From Heliopora coerulea (taxonomy: Eukaryota > Cnidaria > Anthozoa > Scleralcyonacea > Helioporidae), in NCBI GenBank assembly GCA_030142905.1, contig JASJOG010000053.1, positions 1,570,501 to 1,634,500 of the forward strand: DNA of 64,000 nucleotides. Reading direction: 5' to 3'. The notes under the pieces are model-generated. The model searched no databases. It had not been told where the DNA came from and saw only the letters and a list, made by a program, of their open reading frames with translations. The position numbers were made by a program, and so were the translations under genes. Each line of letters opens with the position of its first letter. Position 1 is the stretch's first letter. Of the stretch, positions 37,461 through 48,179 are shown one piece after another.

Positions 37461-40400
37461 ACCAAAAACTAAATGAGTTTTCCCATGGTTTTTTAACGAT
37501 TTTTTTTACCAATTTCAAACTTTCGAAATAACCACGAAATATGAAAGTTTGGGCTAAAAAATATAGTTTTATCTTTATTTGCGGAGTTTTAGACTAATAT
37601 TTGAGATAATATTTAAGGTCGAAAAATTTCGACAAAAAGTAAAGGGGTTTGTAATGATATATGATACTTAATACTTCGGAGTTGTTAATATCAAACTAAT
37701 TAATTAATGTAAAACAAATGAACTGTAACATGAGACAACGAGTTCAGTTGTCACTTGAGTTCATGAGAGCTAGGAGAATATAATACCACAGATCATAACA
37801 GGGGTAGTCCATGGTTTTCGACTATTTTTCGACCAATTTATAACTTTCGAAATAACCACGAAATATGAAAGTTTGGGCTAAAAAATATAGTTTTACCTTT
37901 ATTTGCGGAGTTTTAGACTAATATTTGAGATAATTTTTGAGGTCGAAAAATTTCACCAAAAAGTAAATGGGTTAGTCCATGGTTTTGGACGATTTTTCGA
38001 CCAATTTCTAACTTTCGAAATAAGCACGAAATATAAAAGTTTGGGCCGAATAATATAGTTTTGCCTTTATTTGACAAATTTTAGACGAAGATTTGAGATA
38101 ATTTTGGGGACCGAAAAATTTTACCAAAGAGTAAAGGGGTTAGCCTGTGGTTTTGGACGATTTTACGACCAATTTCAAACTTTCGAAATAAGCACGAAAT
38201 ATGAAAGTTTAGGCCGAATAATATAGTTTTGCATTTATTTGCAGAGTTTTAGACTAATATTTGAGATAATTTTTCAGGTCGAAAAATTTCGCGAAAATGT
38301 AAAAAGGTTAGCCCATTGTTTTGGATGATTTTTCGACCAATTTCAAACTTTCGAAATAAGCATGAAATATGAAAATTTGGGCCGAATAATATAGTTTCAC
38401 CGTCATTTGCGGAGTTTTAGACAAATATTTGAGATAATTTTTCAGGTCGACAAATTTCCCGTAAAAGTAAAGGGGTTAGCCCATGGTTTTGGACGATTTT
38501 TTGACTAATTTCTAACTTTCGAAATAAGCACGAAATATGAAGGTTTGGGCCGAATAATATAGTTTTACCTTTATTTGCGGAGTTTTAGACTAATATTTGA
38601 GCTCATTTTTCAGGTCGAAAAATTTCACCAAAAATGTAAAGGAGTTAGCCCATGGCTTTGGACGATTTTTCGACCAATTTCTAACTTTCAAAATAAGCAC
38701 TAAATATGAATGTTTGGGCCAGATAATATAGTTTTACCTTTATTTGCGGAGTTTTAGACTAATATTTGAGATAAATTTCAGGTCGAAAAATTTCACCAAA
38801 AAGTAAAGGGGTTAGCCTTTGGTTTTGGACGATTTTTCGACCAATTTCTAACTTTCAAAATAAGCACTAAATATGAATGTTTGGGCCGGATAATATAGTT
38901 TTACCTTTATTTGCGGAGTTTTAGACTAATATTTGAGATCATTTTTCAGGTCGAAAAATTTCACCAAAAACTAAAGGGGTTAGCCTTTGGTTTTGGACAA
39001 TTTTTCGACCAATTTCTAACTTTCGGAATAAGCACGAAATATGAAAGTTTAGGCCGAATAATATAGTTTTGCATTTATTTGCGGAGTTTTAGACTAATAT
39101 TTGAGATAATTTCTGAGGTCGAAAAATTTCGCCAAAAAGTAAAGAGTCCATGGTTTTGGACGATTTTTCGACCAATTTTAAACTTTCGAAATAAGCACAA
39201 AATATGAAAGTTTGGACCGAATGACATAGTTTTAGCTTTATTTGTGGAGTTTTAGACTAATATTTGACAAACTTTTTGAGGTCGAAAAATTTCGAGAAAA
39301 TGTAAACGGGTTAGTCCATGGTTTTGGACGATTTTTCCACCCATTTAAAACTTTCAAAATAAGCACGAAACATGAAAGTTTTGGCCGAATAATATAGTTT
39401 TACCTTTATTTGCGGAGTTTTAGACTAATATTTGAGCTCATTTTTCAGGTCGAAAAATTTCACCAAAAATGTAAAGGAGTTAGCCCATGGCTTTGGACGA
39501 TTTTTCGACCAATTTCTAACTTTCAAAATAAGCACTAAATATGAATGTTTGGGCCAGATAATATAGTTTTACCTTTATTTGCGGAGTTTTAGACTAATAT
39601 TTGAGATAACATTTCAGGTCGAAAAATTTCACCAAAAAGTAAAGGGGTTAGCCTTTGGTTTTGGACGATTTTTCGACCAATTTCTAACTTTCGGAATAAG
39701 CACTAAATATGAATGTTTGGGCCGGATAATATAGTTTTACCTTTATTTGCGGAGTTTTAGACTAATATTTGAGATCATTTTTCAGGTCGAAAAATTTCAC
39801 CAAAAAGTAAAGGGGTTAGCCTTTGGTTTTGGACGATTTTTCGACCAATTTCTAACTTTCGGAATAAGCATGAAATATGAAAGTTTAGGCCGAATAATAT
39901 AGTTTTGCATTTATTTGCGGAGTTTTAGACTAATATTTGAGATAATTTCTGGGGTCGAAAAATTTCGCCAAAAAGTACAGAGGTTAGTCCATGGTTTTGG
40001 ACGATTTTTCGACCAATTTTAAACTTTCAAAATAAGCACGAAACATGAAAGTTTTGGCCGAATAATATAGTTTTACCTTTATTTGCGGAGTTTTAGACTA
40101 ATATTTGAGCTCATTTTTCAGGTCGAAAAATTTCACCAAAAATGTAAAGGAGTTAGCCCATGGCTTTGGACGATTTTTCGACCAATTTCTAACTTTCAAA
40201 ATAAGCACTAAATATGAATGTTTGGGCCAGATAATATAGTTTTACCTTTATTTGCGGAGTTTTAGACTAATATTTGAGATAACATTTCAGGTCGAAAAAT
40301 TTCACCAAAAAGTAAAGGGGTTAGCCTTTGGTTTTGGACGATTTTTCGACCAATTTCTAACTTTCGGAATAAGCACGAAATATGAAAGTTTAGGCCGAAT

Positions 40401-42082
40401 AATATAGTTTTGCATTTATTTGCGGAGTTTTAGACTAATATTTGAGATAATTTCTGGGGTCGAAAAATTTCGCCAAAAAGTAAAGAGTCCATGGTTTTGG
40501 ACGATTTTTCGACCAATTTTAAACTTTCGAAATAAGCACAAAATATGAAAGTTTGGACCGAATGACATAGTTTTAGCTTTATTTGTGGAGTTTTAGACTA
40601 ATATTTGACAAACTTTTTGAGGTCGAAAAATTTCGAGAAAATGTAAACGGGTTAGTCCATGGTTTTGGACGATTTTTCCACCCATTTAAAACTTTCAAAA
40701 TAAGCACGAAACATGAAAGTTTTGGCCGAATAATATAGTTTTACCTTTATTTGCGGAGTTTTAGACTAATATTTGAGATCATTTTTCAGGTCGAAAAATT
40801 TCACCAAAAAGTAAAGGGGTTAGCCTTTGGTTTTGGACGATTTTTCGACCAATTTCTAACTTTCGGAATAAGCACGAAATATAAAAGTTTAGGCCGAATA
40901 ATATAGTTTTGCATTAATTCGCGGAGTTTTAGACTAGTACTTGAGATAATTTTTGAGGTCGAAAAATTTCGAGAAAATGTAAAGGGGTTAATTGATGGTT
41001 TTGGACGATTTTTTGAACAATTTTAAACTTTCGAAATAAGCACGAAATATGAAAGTTTGTGGCGGATGCAATTTTATCTTTATTTACTGAAATTTAGACT
41101 ACTATTTTAGATAATTTTTGAGGTCGAAAAATTTCACCAAAAAGTAAAAGGGTTAGCCTTTGGTTTTGGACGATTTTTTTGACCAATTTCTAACTTTCGA
41201 AATAAGCACGAAATATGAAAGTTTAGGCCGAAGAATGTAGTTTTGTCTTTATTTGCGGAGTTTTAGACTAATACATGCATTTGAGATAATTTTTGAGGTC
41301 GAAAAGTTTCACCAAAAAGTAAAGTTGTTAGCCCATGGTTTTGGACGATTTTTTGAACAATTTTAAACTTTTGAAATAAGCCTTAAATATCAAAGTTTTA
41401 ACCGAATATAGTTTTTCTTTTATTTGCGGAGTTTTAGACTAATATTTGTGACAATTTTTGAGGTCGAAAATTTCGAGAAAATGTAAAGGGGTTAGCCCAT
41501 GGTTTTGGATGATTTTTCGACCAATTTTAAACTTTTGGAATAAGCACGTGCCTACTTTGAAAGTTTAGAATTGGTCGAAAAATCGTCGAAAACAATCTGC
41601 TAACCCCTTTACTTTTTGGTGAAATTTTTCGACCTAAAAGATTATCTCAAATATTACTCTAAAACTCCGCAAATAAACATAAAACTATATTATTCGGCCC
41701 AAACTTTCATATTTCCTGCTTATTTCGAAAGTTAGAAATTGGTCGGAAAATCGTCAAAAACCATGGGCTAACCCCATTACTTGTTGGCGAAATTTTTCGA
41801 CCTCAAAAATTATCTCAAATATTAGTCTAAAACTCGGCAAATGAAGGTAAAACTATTATCTGGCCCAAACTTTCATATTTCGTGCTTATTTTGAAGGTTT
41901 AAAATTGGTCGAAAAGTCGTCAAAAACCATGGACTAACCCCTTTACTTTTTGGCGAAATTTTTCGACCTCAGAAATGATGTCAAATATTACTCTAAAACT
42001 CCGCAAATAAAGGGAAAACTATATTATTCCGCACAACCTTTCATATTTCGTGCTTATTTCGAAAGTTTGAAATTGGTGATAA
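37461..42082. repeat. ~167-bp satellite array with an orientation switch
   Basis: Monomers of about 166-168 bp contain GGTTTTGGACGATTTTTCGA, AAATAAGCACGAAATATGAA and GCGGAGTTTTAGACTAATAT. One monomer lies at 37461-37650, followed by about 155 bp of other sequence. Roughly 22 monomers then run in one direction from about 37803 to 41566, and about 3 run in the opposite direction to 42082. Variant-sharing blocks recur at 38641, 39476 and 40149 (835 and 673 bp apart, about 5 and 4 monomers), showing higher-order repetition. No coding content. Confidence 0.95.
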
Positions 42083-42409
42083 AATGCATGTTAAAACCTA
42101 ATACGGTCATAGCATGATTTCTTGCGCAATTTGGGAAAACACCTTTAGTTTTTCAGAGATTCGATGGGATTTTCAGTTATATCTTTAGGTGGACAGGTTT
42201 ACATAGGCGAGTTCGTCAGTTCTCACTGGAGACAACGTGCTTACACAGGACAAAATTTCGATCATACTTGATCCATGAAAACCATTGCGCTCGCGAAGAA
42301 GCTAAAGGAAGCCACCGTGTTCGTTAGAATCAATCCTATAGAGAATAGCCAAGACGCTCGTTAAAGTCCGTTCAAAAGACAATACAAAAGAAGGCGTAGC
42401 CATGCCTGT

Positions 42410-42900
42410 TTACCGTCGAGGTAGTTTGAATAGTTCGCCATAAAACGCAAAATTATGACTGCTTGCCTGAACCGCCAAGAGGCCTCGCTTCAAGGTTTGC
42501 CTTCTTTGAACAAAAAAAATTAAGAATAAAGATTTCCGAACTGTTTGGAGATTTAAAAATAACAGGCCAATGAAAGATTTACGACTTGGTGACATAAGCT
42601 CTGATTTTCCTGGCCGAGATGTAAGACGATTTTTACAACACCAAGACCAAGGGCTTGTAATTTTTTCATCGATATTTGATCGAACCCAATTCAAAAATCC
42701 AAAGTATCCTCTTTCACTACTAGGTTATTGTCCAAGGCACGCCTCCAATACTCTGTCATTTTCACAATTTTGGTTGAGCTATCTTGTTTGTAAGCCCACT
42801 GATTTTCGTAAGCAAGTTCATGATCAACAATATGGTGGCCAGGTAGTCGCCCTCCAAGAACCGAACGCGTTCCCACAACAGCCGACGCATGTACGTACAC
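42410..42900 (-). mobile_element. Degenerate LINE reverse-transcriptase fragment
   Basis: The minus-strand frame at 42691-42900 reads NQWAYKQDSSTKIVKMTEYW, then a stretch like the start of CR1/L2/Jockey-type reverse transcriptases. The frame at 42410-42694 has WCCKNRLTSRPGKSELM and SRKSFIGLL, like the segment following the catalytic core in such LINEs. The core between (the region of the YADD-type motif) is missing and the frames differ, so it is a dead, internally deleted copy. Homology is by recollection of the family pattern. Confidence 0.6.
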
Positions 42901-44848
42901 GCACCTATTTTTTCTTTTTTTTTTTAAGAGGCTTGCGGCCTAAAGCTACTTACATGGATCTCCACGGCAACATAAGCGGAGACGGTGGGGAAAAAAAAAA
43001 AATTCTTCATGATGGTCGACCCATTCATCCAACTGATCTTTAAGGCCGCTGCCATCAAGACGCCCCTCCCTGAACGGTGATGAAGGAATGTTTGGTAGGA
43101 TCATGACGTAGTCCATTACGTTTACCGTTCATGGCGTTAACCTATAGTTGAGGGGTGGTTATAGCGCCATCAATCCGCTTTTCGGTAGTCGATTTTAGTC
43201 AGAACGGAGGGAACCACGTGAAGGTATCGACTTCCCTGGGACTACTCCTGGCACACTTGGGCTCTTTAGGCCGGCCAGTAGACCTCCTGCCACAGGAGCG
43301 GTACACAACCTGTTCGTCCCTTCTCCCCCCAAGTGTTTTTTTTTTTTTTAAGTGAACACACAAACACATGTATACGTATACCTGCCTTGTCTGCCTACCT
43401 GACATTCTATCAATCTATCAATTCATCTTTCTATCTACCTTTCAATACAAATATATACATACATCTGCATGTATTTGTATTATCTCTATGTATATTTATA
43501 TCTATATATATACCTACATTTAACAGTACAGCACATACCTGTTCTCCGCTCCACACCATGTCTGTGTATAAAGCATCCGTCTGGCCTATACGACGCATCT
43601 TGTTCATCGCGGCTGTGGCCAGGGCCTTTTAGGGTTGCTTAAGCTTAGTGGGTCGCGGGTGATCTAAGGTGCGCGTCCTAAATCTTCGAGGGAGAAGGGA
43701 AAGGTGGCGTGGTGTAGCGAAGTGCGCAAAAGAGGAGGCAGGACACGTGCTGTCAGCAAGTCTTTACGGCTTGCCGCAGCACAGCGTGCTTTCACAGCAA
43801 ACCTTCCTGGTTTGCTGAAAGCACTATTTACAGATTTTTATTTAAAGCTACCAAATTTGTAAAAAAAAACATTTGGTTATACTAGTGTTACATTTTCCCC
43901 TGTCCTATTTATAGTTGAAATTAATATTATACTAATGAAAGTGAAAATTCAAACGCCTCATCTGCCTAAAAGATGGTCTGAAATTTCGTCCTCCTTTGGT
44001 AACCGTCTTTATTCACGAAACAAAAAGGTCTTCGGCAACAACTCCAGTTCCTTTGTTGGCAAGTACTTCCAATTTGAATTCAGTTCTTTTCTCAATCAGG
44101 ACAAAGTGAAGTCTTACAAGGACGGTTAACATAATTTTTTTGAGATAAATCCTCGATCTCCAAATTTCGTTTCATTCCCTCGACACTTAATATCCAATGA
44201 CGGTCGTAACCAGATAACTGAAGGCGTGACATACTTTAGATTCTAAATAATGAAATAATCATCACAGTTACAACTTCTTACTGTTGTGTGATATTAATGA
44301 TCAATTTAATTGTTTGCCGGCCAGCAGGAGTGGTTACGTGAAGCCTTAAGAACCTTTGGGCCTGATTACACGAAGTATTATCTGAGGTAAGTAACCCAAA
44401 CCCAGGCAAATTGTTGTTTGCACATTTTGAGTTATTTAACAAAATCTTTATGAAATGAGGTTATAATAACACTACATAACGTATGATATTTGGAGATATA
44501 TACCATCTTGCGGCATTCTTACGTCAATATTGAATCCCTTTCCAATCAATTTTCTTTATACCAAAGTCATCTTCCAGAATTGGATGTAAACAGGTAAATG
44601 GAGCTCCACGTATACTTAGAAATCCCTAAATTGAAAGGAAGTACATTTATTTTCCGATATTTTAAACTACTACAAGTACACCTTGTAACTGGGTCAGCAC
44701 CCTCTCCGTAAAAAGCACACAAATTGGTCTGAGAACATTTGCTGAATAGGATCCTTATAGGTGACTTACATGAACATTTTATGAGCATTCTCGTTAGTGT
44801 TCTTAATACGGACGCTCTCAAGCTATTCACTCAGAAAAACGTTTCTGA
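42901..44848. other. Repeat-rich segment without a recognised gene
   Basis: Contains poly(T) runs near 42910 and 43330, a GC-richer block 43050-43320, and a decayed CTAT/ATAC microsatellite about 43390-43530. The open frames at 43155-43355, 43333-43632 and 44567-44830 have no recognisable domain; the last borders the tRNA-like sequence and may be SINE body. Confidence 0.45.
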
Positions 44849-44920
44849 GTCCCTGACGGGAATCGAACCCGTAACCTTCTGATCGCCGGTGAGACGCTCT
44901 AACCATTGAGCTACACAGAC
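44849..44920 (-). tRNA. tRNA-like gene or tRNA-derived SINE head
   Basis: 72 bases on the minus strand. Acceptor stem GTCTGTG with CAGGGAC (one mismatch), perfect D stem GCTC/GAGC with loop AATGGTTA, perfect T arm ACGGG-TTCGATT-CCCGT. The anticodon arm is weaker: one mismatch, and the loop CCGGCGA lacks the usual T33. A tRNA-derived SINE or pseudogene is therefore likely; box A and box B are intact. No intron and no encoded CCA. Confidence 0.5.
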
Positions 44921-44924
44921 TCAG

Positions 44925-46280
44925 ATGGTGAGCGAAGGTTACATTTATGTACTGGTTCATATAGATGGCAGACATATGTACGGCCAGTCTGCAAGTCTTG
45001 ATATGTCGTCTACTATCTTAGTGCTAATCAATCTACAATTCCATCATTCTCGTTAGTCTTGCCATCGAGTTTAGGAAAAGCATAACCAGCAACGTGCTTT
45101 GATTTCACTTAAATATATTTGAAATTCTCAGGTCCCCTTCTACCTTTGTTAAAATCCATAAATTCCCAAGAGCTCCATGGAGAACAGTTTACTGGAGTAA
45201 TGGGGATATCAAGAACATGAAAAGCACTTGGTTTATTTACTAAAATAGTCCCGCTAGAGATAAACCTAAATTTTCACTTTTTTAGTTGTACTTTTGAAAG
45301 GCCAAGAGGCCAGCTGCTTAAAAAACTTGACTTTGGGAAAAATTATGCTTTATGGTTAAAATATTCACAAACTAAGCTAAGGCACCGAGACCGTACCGAG
45401 TGTGCGGGGGGTGCAGGAGCGACATCCCCCGCTTTTCGGGAAATCGGTCAGGAGAAACGGAGAGTCGGTACGGAGAACATTTATTTATTTGAAAATGCCT
45501 GCAAAAAGAATTATTTTTGTCGTTTAAGATATGCTTGGCTGGTCTGCACAACACGCTAAGGTGGTCAGGCAAAGAGAAGACAAGCCGGGACCTCCACCCC
45601 ACTTACCACAGTCACGACATGCCACTTGAAGGTATTGAATATATACATCAAATAACTACTGGCTTCAAGGTTTTTATATCAATTACCACTTTTAAAAACT
45701 TGTAAATGAGTAAGAAGTGTCCTCGAACTGTGCCAAGATTAAAGTATTAGATACAATATGAGCGGCCAATCTGTATGATTTTGGAAGTAAAATCGTTTTC
45801 TGCCGAGCAAAACGCCAAAAAAATAAGTGCAGAACATCATGCGGGAATAAGGTAGGTCGACATGCAGGCTAAACGTCAACGCGCAATTGACACGGATGCC
45901 CACACCACGTGACCGTGTGCCTGAAACGTGGGGGAAGGAGACAATCTCTACTTAGATTTTCATATAATTCTTTTAATGTTTTACTTTTTGAATTTCTTTC
46001 ATTAAATACAGTGCTTTTTTTACATAAACACATCAGGTCAATGTTTAATGACACGATATTCTAAGTGTCTGCATCCTGGTTTAATAATCACATGCAACTT
46101 CACATTTGCAATCATCCACTCTGTGTCTTTAGATGCACATGTCATTGTGGTATTGCACAATTCTTTCCTTTTTTCTTTTCCTGTTTTTTTTTTCGCCCTC
46201 CCGCCCTGCAATACTGGTGAGCAAAATCAGTAATCCAACAAATAAAAAAAGTGTGGCCTTACTGTTAAATGTTTCGTAAA
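44925..46280. other. Intergenic, no recognised gene
   Basis: The motif ATTCTCGTTAGT occurs at about 45045 and again at 44786, on either side of the tRNA-like unit, which suggests repeat structure. A GC-rich patch at 45385-45475 has no identifiable function. No gene recognised. Confidence 0.45.
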
Positions 46281-46285
46281 CCTTG

Positions 46286-46960
46286 TACAGTAATATGGCT
46301 GTTTTCCACTCTCTGCTGGGCCTTCATTTCTTATTATACACGAATCGACATCTGTACTAATTTCATTACAAGATACTAAACATGAACATTGCGTTGTGAC
46401 AGAGGAAATTTAACAATGTAATTTTCTGTGACATGGCATCCCACCTTGTTTCATTCTCGTACACGTTTCCCATGAACTTGTTCCACACCACATTTTCCAC
46501 AAGCTTTGTGTCTCAAATACTGCATTTCACGGTCTCACATATGTTCCACGACTTTTTGTTCTAAGTCACATTTTCCATAAGCCTTTTGCCTTTATTTATA
46601 CTTTATTTCACCATATTCCACATGTCGTATTTTTGTAGCCATATAATAAGTCAATGTAGTGATGCGCTTCCCTGTTCCAAAACGGAAATGAGGAAATACT
46701 CTCAAGATAAAATTACATGTAACATCTGCCTACCTTTCTGCAAACAACAGCAGCAGCCTCCAGCATGAGCACAAATGATTAATTTGATTCATGATCTCAA
46801 AACTGGAATTCAACCTTCTTGCTAAATGCTGAAGAGCTATAACGCAAACTTATTCAGAATCCTCTGCATTTTTTCTGCCCCTCAACACACAGCATTCACT
46901 TTGCCCAGGAAAAGGCACCTTTGGGCACTGCAGGTCTCTATTTGGTTTTGCTGTATCTTG
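46286..46960. repeat. Diverged direct repeat, copy 1
   Basis: Shares phrases with 47199-47760: CACCTTGTTTCATTCTC, TTTTCCACAAG, GAATTCAACCTT. The offset is about 0.81-0.9 kb. This copy has no long open frame. Confidence 0.55.
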
Positions 46961-47198
46961 TAAAATCACTCCATAGTATATATTAATATGAACTGGGCAT
47001 ACATTATATGCAAACCACGTGGACTATAGAATTATAAATGACGTAAATACAGTCATTTTTGTTTTGTGTAATTTGTAATTCTATAGTCTACCTGATTTGC
47101 ATTTATTTTATACTCAATTCTTATTATTTATTATCCGTTACACTCTGCTGATGATGCAAGATGCAACGCAACATTACTATAAAATACATTTAATATTA

Positions 47199-47760
47199 TG
47201 GCAGTTTTCCATCTTCTCTGCTAAGCCTTACACTGTAAAGAAGTCCACTTTAATTGCATTACCTGATCATGAACATGCACAATATGTTGTAATAAACAAA
47301 ACTGAACAATATAATTTCCTTATTTTCTAGGCATCTCACCTTGTTTCATTCTCTTACACATCTCCCAAAAATCCGTTCTATGTCACATTTTCCACAAGTC
47401 TTATGTCACATATACTTTATTGCACCATCTTTCACATCTTGTGTTTTCTGTAGCCATATTTGTTAATGTAGTGATATACCTCCCTTGTTCCTAAACAGAA
47501 ATGAGTAAATGCATTCAAGATGAACTTACACGTAATAGCTGTACACTCTTTTGCAAGGAATGGCAGTCTCCAAGTTCCGCATAATTTATTGATTTGATCA
47601 ATGATCTGAAAACAAGAATTCAACCTTGTTCCTAAATGTTGAACAACATTGAACACGGCAAACTCTTGCAAAAAATCCTCTTCACTTTTTCTGCTTATGA
47701 AAGTTCTTTCAGCTCTTCCGTGCCTTTCTGAATACACTGTGTTCAACGTATGGCTGGAAG
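47199..47760. repeat. Diverged direct repeat, copy 2, with a 104-codon minus-strand frame
   Basis: Counterpart of 46286-46960. On the minus strand 47432-47746 is open and starts with Met; I do not recognise the product. An internal TTTTCAG at about 47608-47614 could be a splice acceptor. It could be an exon of an unrecognised gene or repeat-derived; the copy at 46286 is broken. Confidence 0.3.
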
Positions 47761-47843
47761 CCCACTTGCGATTTCTACATTTCTTAGTAAAAACCTGGAG
47801 TAAACAAAGGTGCTTATGTGAACTGAATTAAATGATAACTCCA

Positions 47844-48172
47844 CAATTAACCTACACTGCTGAAGTCAACTGAAGTTATCATTTCATAATACCCTGAGGA
47901 TGATTCTGAAATAGAATTGAAACACTGCACATCCATCCTCATGGATAGCGTTAAGTTGTCGCGAGAATATTTCGTGCACTTAAATTGGATAAAAACTCGC
48001 CTCCAATCTCTGTGCACTCGATAACTCAACAGGTAGAGCGGCGGACCGGTATCCCGAAGGTGCAAGTTCAAATCCCGCTCGAGTGAACATTTTTCAGTTG
48101 ACTTCAGCAGTGTAGGTTAATTGTGAAGTTATCGTTTCATAATACCCTGAGGATGATTCTGAAATAGAATTA
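47844..48172. repeat. Composite tRNA-like repeat bounded by inverted and direct repeats
   Basis: A 28-bp inverted repeat (47844-47871 and 48096-48123, containing CCTACACTGCTGAAGTCAAC) and an adjacent direct repeat (47872-47918 and 48125-48172, containing TTTCATAATACCCTGAGGAT) enclose a tRNA-like sequence at 48015-48085. That sequence has a perfect 7-bp acceptor stem (CACTCGA with TCGAGTG) and box-B-like GTTCAAATCCC. The anticodon stem is poor, so I treat it as a SINE-type unit. Confidence 0.65.
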
Positions 48173-48179
48173 ACTGAAT

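Noticed and set aside
37461..42082. CRISPR-like or coding interpretation of the regular repeats
   Set aside because: The monomers are contiguous with no unique spacers and contain stops in all frames; this is satellite DNA in a eukaryotic context.
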